From contig CM038217.1 of the NCBI GenBank assembly GCA_021442155.1, positions 147,871,143 to 147,935,142 on the forward strand: a DNA stretch of 64,000 nucleotides, read 5' to 3'. Positions 58,190 through 64,000 of the stretch are shown here, piece by piece. The notes under the pieces are model-generated. The model had not been told where the DNA came from. It did no database searches and was given only the letters and a program-made list of their open reading frames with translations. How positions within the stretch are numbered: position 1 is the first letter of the stretch; each line of letters begins with the position of its first letter. The DNA comes from Cymbidium sinense. Its lineage: Eukaryota; Streptophyta; Magnoliopsida; Asparagales; Orchidaceae. Position numbers and translations under genes: made by a program.

Positions 58190-58662
58190 GGGGCTGTTTG
58201 GTTGGAATCCAAAGTAAAGTAAAGTAAAATAAATATAGAGTTTTTAGATATTTTGGCATTTGTCATGACGAGATAAAATAAAATTTCAAAGTGATGTAAT
58301 GCATTTAGAATTTACTCTTTAGTTATATTTTGGTGTATTTGGAATTTTCCCAAAATACACTGACAAATGTAAAGTCACTCGCCGCCGATGTCGGCCGCAT
58401 CATCTACGCCGCCACTTCATCGACGCCACCACTTGTTATCGCCGCCATCGCCACCCATCGGCACGCCGCTAGCCATCAAAGATCACCGCCACCGCTCGCT
58501 TCGACCCAAAATCTTCAAAATATTTTATATTATATTTTTTTTATCAAAGAGAAAAAACAAACTCATGAATTTATAAAATTCTCAATCAAACAACCTAAAG
58601 TAATCCTTTTACACTGCATTCATTTTATACTGTATTCTTTTTTCAGGCAACCAAATAACCTC
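58190..58662 (+). mobile_element. Non-autonomous DNA transposon (hAT- or Mutator-like MITE), 473 bp
   Basis: Terminal inverted repeats GGGGCTGTTTGGTTG and (right end, minus strand) GAGGTTATTTGGTTG match at 12 of 15 bases. Direct 7-bp duplications AAATTAA flank it at 58183-58189 and 58663-58669. Subterminal sequences (AAAGTAAAGTAAAAT against ACAGTATAAAAT) are also related. The centre (58378-58512) is GC-rich with CGCCGCC-type codons, unlike the AT-rich arms, and could be captured host DNA. The two frames above 60 codons only cross this core. No transposase. Confidence 0.85.
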
Positions 58663-58669
58663 AAATTAA

Positions 58670-59923
58670 CTCACAAAAAATAACCCTAAAGACTTCCAAC
58701 CCTATTTTATTTCTCTATCTCATTTTATTCTTTCTTCCTCAACTTAAAAAAAAAAAATGAAATATATGAATTTGGGAAGATCCTAACTATGAGATTTACT
58801 TTTATATTTAAAGAAACATTTGAAAATTTTATTTTACAATATAAAATTCATATAAATCCTCTGAGATCTTAAAATCTAAATTTTCAAAAAAGTATGAAAA
58901 TTATCTTAAATTGATTGAAATCGATTTAAGTATATGTATAGTCTAAGGCAATGCATATACTAGACTAAGTTAGGTCAAGTGTGGAGAACCTAGCCACTTA
59001 AAATTAAGTTAGTAATAACTTAGTTTCAACATTAGCCAAAGAGGAATAATCATTTCTTAAGAAGAATTGAGTACAAATAGTGAACTTCTAAGAAGAAAAT
59101 AAGCTGTCCAAGAGGAACAAAAGGAATTTAACTAGACATAAATTATAGTAAGTCTAAGGAAAAGACAAAAGGGAGAAAATAAAGTCTATAGCCTATAATA
59201 AACTTTAATGCAATCACAAGTCATATATATTTATAAATACAAGTATATCCATGTAACCCCTAAGATAATGAGATATTTATAGAGGAATGCATGCACGAGC
59301 AGTAAGACAAATCATTATAACTAAACAAGAATATTGATATAATGGAGACTAATATTCGCTTAGATATTAATCACTATATCTCGGTTAGTGAATGGCAGAG
59401 CACAAAATCACATAAGTAGAATGATACAATTTTGAAAATTGAAAGTTGAAGATATTTGCTTTAAATGAAGCAAAATAAATGATAAGTGTAATACATTTCT
59501 TAAATATTTTAAATTTCAATATTATGATGGGTTTGGATAATCTGTAATGCTCATTAAAATAATCTTAGGTGACATGCCTCAAGCATGCAAGAGAAGATGC
59601 AAGATCCTTCGAGGAAATAGAGTTTTCTTAGCTGATAAATGATTTAGAGTATTTTCTAAGACCACAATTAAGTTAACAATGATAAATATTTAGAATATTT
59701 TCTAAGACCACAATTAAGTTAACAATGATAAATTATCATAATAATAAAAGATTAGCCTAAAGTGAAAATTGCATTAGAGGTTTGAACACATTTCAAAGAT
59801 TATATGTATGATTTAATTATTATTATTATTTAGTATTTTTTGAAGATAATAGAAAACCTAAACTTGCTATGTTTAAATTATTTGAAACTATTATATAAAG
59901 CAATAAATATATAGATTATTGCG
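58670..59923. other. AT-rich intergenic DNA with a 46-bp tandem duplication
   Basis: No gene recognised. A 46-bp unit starting ATTTTCTAAGACCACAATTA is duplicated in tandem at 59651-59696 and 59697-59733 (second copy incomplete), nearly identical, so it is recent. Confidence 0.6.
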
Positions 59924-60746
59924 TGCTAGAAAATCAAGTTGTGGTAGAGTGAAAGTTTATGCCTTAGCCTTGTTATGAAATCCATCACACACACATGTAT
60001 TTAAAGAGTGAACAAGAAAACTCTAGAAATTTTTATGTGGAAAAACCTCGAAAAGAGGGAAAAACTACGGGGCCTAGTCCAGTAAAAATCTTCCACTATG
60101 TATCTGTTTCAGAGTACAAAATCTTCCCGATAACGGGATTACAGAATTGTATATGAGAAGGGAACAACAGTTATGTAGTCACGTTCATGTGGTAACTGCA
60201 GTAGTGATAATGGTGAACAGCGAGGAACGTGGACGATGAAGGTCGTCATGATGGAGACCGACGGAGATTGACGACGGTGAGGATCAGCGGCGGACGGCGG
60301 TGGTTGACAACCATCGGGTGGTGGCACGATTGTGCTTGGAGGACTTTCAAGCTTTGGAGCTCTCTCCTCTCTCGCTTGGGCCTCCCCTCATATGAAGAAT
60401 GAGGAGCTATTTATAGATTGGAGGAGTGGCGTCTATGTAAATATATGCAAAACCCGTACCACTCCACTCCATCGGACGGCTCATGATGATTCCCTTGATC
60501 ATATGATGTATTTTGTGTATTTGAATACTCAAATGAAGTCAGAATTGTGAGATCTTGCGGCTTGTCGAGATGCTCTATTTGACTATAAACACTTCATGTT
60601 TGAGGGCTATTTAGGGATTTAATTGATATCCCAAAGTTTCCAATGATATTTTAAGTGCTTGATCTCGATCAGTTTCAACTTCGGATTAGTTTACTTTCAA
60701 CACCAAGATTCGTTCTTCGACTAGTAGAATTTTCAGTGTCATATCA
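59924..60746 (+). mobile_element. Element X, second copy (823 bp, LTR-like)
   Basis: Homologous along its length to 16400-17175: begins TGCTAGAAAATCAA, ends TTCAGTGTCATATCA, with the GC-rich GACGGCGGTGG-type stretch at 60240-60320 and TATA box CTATTTATAG at 60408-60417. Preceded by TTATTGCG as is the other copy. No coding domain; solo LTR or small non-autonomous LTR element. It ends directly at the start of the family D block. Confidence 0.75.
60408..60417 (+). promoter_or_regulatory. TATA box of element X
   Basis: CTATTTATAG followed by ATTGGAGGAG; conserved as ATTTATATAG plus ATTGGAGGAG near 16851. Confidence 0.6.
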
Positions 60747-61704
60747 GTTACCCCCTATTTTTGGATGACATTATCTCAATCATTCAAAAATATATTTTCC
60801 ATATACTTGAAAATAGCAAATTCTTTAATAAAATTTATGGGACCATTAACCATACATTTTGAGAGAACAGATCTTCATGTGAGAATAAGGTTATGATCAC
60901 GGAAGCAGGTGTAGGGCCGCGGATGTGTGCGGATATGCACGGGCACAAGATTTCGGGGTTACGGACCCATCTGAACTAGAACTCTGGCGCCGCTGGCGTA
61001 TGCGTGCGCGCACCATGGACGTCGCCCGCCCGTCATGGCTGGTCAGCGGGCGCATGGGGTCGGTGCGCATGGTGGTATGCTGAGTCGGCCATGCGCGGCG
61101 GCATCCACGCTCTGGCCATGCGGTTAGGGCAGCCAGGGAGAAAATGGCGCTATGGTTTACAGATTTGGCGCTTTTAACGATTTTGATGATTTTGCCCCTC
61201 TAGGGGGTCTATAAAAACCCTCCTAAGGCCAATGGAGAAGACACTCTTCATATGCTTGAGTGTCCCTCTTCTTCTTAAGAGGAGGTTGTTCGGAGGCAAT
61301 CAAAGCTCCGATTTTCCCTCGAAAGGCCAACCCCTTGTCAACGTGTTTGGAGGCAATGATCAGCGGAACCGAGATGGTGGTCATAACGAGGATGATGGTG
61401 GTGGGGCGGAGATGGTGGATGGCACAAAGGATGACGGCTGGTGAGGCGGACCGGTTGGTCGCCAGGGTGGTAGAGGGAACCGACGACGGTAGCCGAATAG
61501 CGACTTGTCCAGAGTCACGGGGATGACCCGAATGGTGGTGATCGACGGAGAGACCGGCATGGTGGCGACCACGAAGTCGGTATGCGACCGGGCGATGGCG
61601 ACGGCGAGGTGGTAGTCGCAAGAATCGACGACCGGGCGCCGATACGGGATGACCGCGACGATGCGGGTGACCGACGATAGTAGTCGGCGGTGACCAAGAT
61701 GATG
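60747..61704 (+). mobile_element. LTR-like promoter block, plus orientation (family D, right copy)
   Basis: GTTACCCCCTATTTTTGGATGACATTATCTC-type beginning (TGACATTATCTC at 60776), a GC-rich zone with CTGGCGCCGCTGGCG (60980-61130), TATA box near 61208, and a GC-rich transcribed part (61360-61690). Landmark order and sequence match 1-2885 on the minus strand. The frames across 61223-61697 are composition-driven and on both strands, so no gene is called. Confidence 0.7.
61207..61216 (+). promoter_or_regulatory. TATA box of right family D LTR
   Basis: TCTATAAAAA in a GGGGGTCTATAAAAACCC context; the same element is seen on the minus strand at 2301-2310. Confidence 0.6.
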
Positions 61705-62280
61705 TGATTTTGACCTATCCGATGTTATTTGTCGAGTGACTTCGATGACATTAAAGAGGTTGAATTGAATCTGTTGAGAATTTTTGACCTATCCGAGGTT
61801 GTTTGTCAGAGTGTGACTTAATGAAGTTAACCTATATGGAAGAGGTCGAATTGAATCCATTGGAAATTTTTGACCTATCCGAGGTTATTTGTGAGAGTGT
61901 TACCCGATGACATTAACTTGTATGGAAGAGGTTGAATTGAATTCCGAGAATTTTAACCTATCGAGGTTGTTTGTCGAGTGTGACTTCGATGACGTAACGT
62001 ATGGAAGAGGTTGAATTGAATCCACCGAGATTTTGACCTATCCGAGGTTGTTTGTCGGTGTGACTCGACGCTAACTGTGGAAGAGGTTGAATTGAATTCG
62101 CTGAGAATTTTTGACCTATCCAGGTTGTTTGTCGAGTGTTACCCATGACGTTAACCGTATGAAAGAGGTCGCAGATGTCCACCAAGGACCTTTTGACCTA
62201 TCCTAGGTATCACCCAAAGTGTTACTTGACTTCTTACCTGTATGGAAGAGGTCCGATCAAGTCCCCATGGAATTGATCAT
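61705..62280 (+). repeat. ~80-bp tandem array, seven units
   Basis: The core GACCTATCCGAGGTTGTTTG recurs near 61711, 61789, 61872, 61946, 62034, 62115 and 62196. Each unit also carries GTGTGACTT, GACGTTAAC, TATGGAAGAGGT and TTGAATTGAATCC words. Units show 1-8 bp indels. The same array in reverse orientation lies at 1-200. Confidence 0.92.
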
Positions 62281-62560
62281 GCCCTGTTGAGATATAACGT
62301 GAGTTGTATATTTCTCAAGTGGGAGGATTAAATGAAGAAGAAATAAGCTTATAAGAAAAAGCCATAAACTCATTACTTTGATAATGTTGGTGATACAATA
62401 TTGTCACAAGATAACTTAATAAAAGGGATAAGATACATTTTTAGAGAGAGAGTTAACAAAAGATAAGAGGTGGAGAGGAAAAGATAAACGAGGTAAATTA
62501 AAGACTACAATATTTATGCACCAAGGATTACGTATAACACTTTTCAGAGACCCTCCATGT
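62281..62560. other. Non-coding stretch beside the gag-protease remnant
   Basis: AT-rich with GAGAGAGAG-type runs near 62445; no domain or repeat recognised. It may be the 3' end of the minus-strand gypsy remnant or a junction between elements. Confidence 0.4.
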
Positions 62561-63100
62561 TCCACATTTTAGGGAATATTTTTTCCTCGGATCTTTGGTC
62601 ATAGCTTGACGGTTGGTCATTTGATAAGTGGGGAGCAAGTCTTTTGTGCAAAACTCTCCGAGGTACTTTTTTATCTTGAAGATTAAAATTCTCGATGTTG
62701 AAGGTCACCGAAGGGCGTGGTTGAGCTTGTCTGAGGTAACATGATTGTGTTATTTGTTAATTTCCACAGACCACTCCAACCCCAATGGAAGTTTGAAATT
62801 TCATCTTAAGATGAGGTACCGAGATGAATATTGATTGGAGGAGTCTTCCAAAGATAGCGTTGTATGCTGAATTTGACTTGCCCACTATGAATTGAACTGA
62901 GTGAGTGATTTGTTGAAGAAATTCTCCGAGAACAATAGGAAGGGTGATTGTCCCCTCCACTCGTACAGGGCGATTATCAAACCCATATAACAGTCCTGCA
63001 GTGGGTTGAAGTTTTTCCTTAACCAGGCCCATGTTAAGAATGGTGGAGTAAAATAAGACATCAACAGAACTCCCATTGTCAATTAAAATTCTCTTAACAT
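62561..63100 (-). pseudogene. Gypsy protease and downstream linker, minus strand, broken
   Basis: The minus strand reads IDNGSSVDVLFYSTI (about 63083-63040), the retropepsin active-site segment. MGLVKEKLQPTAGLLYGFDN and RPVRVEGTITLPIVLGEF continue, then VQFIVGKSNSAYNAIFGR, a typical plant gypsy (Tat-type) protease end. GVGVVCGN and TQSCYLRQAQPRPS then give the start of the linker before RT, which peters out near 62560. No RT follows, so pol is deleted or lies elsewhere. Confidence 0.9.
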
Positions 63101-64000
63101 TATAGCATGGGTCACCAATCCCTGTACTGATGACAAGTGGATCTTGATGAGAAATATGGACTCCTAAGTCTGAGTCACTAAAAGTAATGGAATGATCAAT
63201 ACGAGACTTCTTTAACTCTGCCTCTTCAGAGGTGGTAATGAGAACTTGATTATATAGTATTGGTCCTCCTGCGATTGTTTCAATTTCCCCAATTGTTTGA
63301 TGATTATTTTGTTATTTTTATGATGATTGTCCTGGTTGCCCCCCAGTTGGAGGTATGTTTGTTTGATTCGATTGATTCTTCACAAATCGACGTAGATATC
63401 CTTGTTGAATGAGCCTCTCAATTTCTTCTTTGAGTTGCTTGCATGCCTCAGTAGTATGTCCACAATTTCGATGGAAGTGATAATATTGCTCCTGATTTCT
63501 TGAATTTAGTTTCAGTGGATGCGGCCACTTGATATTTTCTTCATCTCGAATAACCATCAGGAGGTTGACACGAGATATGTTCAGCGGTGTGTATTCCTTT
63601 TCTGATCGTGGTTCACGTCGTTGATATGAAGGTCATGGAGGGAGATCACGGTTGCCTTGTTGCTTCTTTTGATGGGACAGTCGGTCTGCATTCCCTAGGG
63701 TGCTCTTACATTTTCCCTGTAGATTATTCAAATTATTTGTGATGGGCATTAATAGCCTCGTTGGCAGAGATTTGTGCTTCCACACGATGAACTAAGTCGA
63801 CAAATGAGCGGACCATGTCTAGCATTAGTGACGAGTAAAAAGGCCCCGGACGGAGTCCTCCAAGGAAAACTCCTCTTAATAGTTCAAGTCTACTCCAAGT
63901 ATTTGGCGAGCTTCTAAGGAGAACCTCTGGAAGTATTTCTTAAGTGATTCACCCTCATTCTGACGAATGCCAGAGAGATGGGAGGAATCTTTAATGATCC
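63101..64000 (-). pseudogene. Gypsy gag, minus strand, partial at window edge
   Basis: From the right edge: GIRQNEGESLKKYFQRFSLE (about 63985-63925), then LRPGPFYSSLMLDMVRSF and VHRVEAQISANEAINAHHK (63850-63735), which are gag core motifs. The zinc-knuckle-type motif YYHFHRNCGHTTEACKQLKE and IERLIQQGYLRRFV lie in the open frame 63318-63557. Frameshifts separate the blocks. The 5' part and 5' LTR lie beyond the window. Gag would assemble particles and bind RNA in an active element. Confidence 0.9.

Noticed and set aside
61223..61697. Proline/arginine-rich genes on either strand
   Set aside because: Overlapping open frames on both strands reflect GC-rich LTR sequence.

Overview
The window is nuclear DNA from a flowering plant with a large, repeat-rich genome. 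Nearly every recognisable piece is a plant transposable element: Ty1-copia, two lineages of Ty3-gypsy, L1 and RTE LINEs, a non-autonomous DNA transposon, and a degraded FAR1/FHY3 (domesticated MULE transposase) gene copy. I could not settle the species, or monocot versus dicot. I see no intact host gene. Every coding region found is broken by stops, frameshifts or insertions.

The main structure is a three-level nest at about 22.9-57.7 kb. An L1 LINE fragment (+ strand, 22.9-23.8 kb, resuming at 57.0-57.7 kb) is split by gypsy element A (- strand). A has 561-565 bp LTRs at 23776-24340 and 56470-57030 and a 5-bp target duplication, GAGAG. The reverse transcriptase region of A is in turn split by element B (- strand, 26571-53495). 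B is about 27 kb and has two direct LTRs of about 7.1 kb each (26571-33636 and 46374-53495). B carries gag, protease, RT, RNase H, a second RNase H, and integrase, which points to the Tat/Ogre-like gypsy lineage. Its LTRs hold a 2.3-kb AT-rich tract and a compact GC-rich block of four hairpins. Its 5' leader holds a hairpin minisatellite, and the stretch between integrase and 3' LTR holds a tandem array.

Left of the nest: 1-2885 is a minus-oriented LTR-like block, related in inverted orientation to 60747-62280. Next come a second LTR-like promoter block (2.9-3.7 kb), a ~325-bp satellite (3.74-4.51 kb, repeated at 12.96-13.43 kb), unassigned AT-rich DNA, an RTE LINE tail (7.86-8.24 kb), an 85-bp minisatellite, a ~147-bp tandem array (9.6-11.0 kb), and the FAR1-like pseudogene (11.0-12.96 kb). 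A short-LTR Ty1-copia element (14798-20193) has a 776-bp LTR-like insertion, X, in its pol region.

Right of the nest: a 473-bp DNA transposon with TIRs and a 7-bp TSD (58190-58662), a second copy of X (59924-60746) that directly abuts the inverted LTR-like block, and a minus-strand gypsy gag-protease remnant running off the window end (62.56-64 kb).

No RNA genes, CRISPR arrays or operon-like structures were seen.
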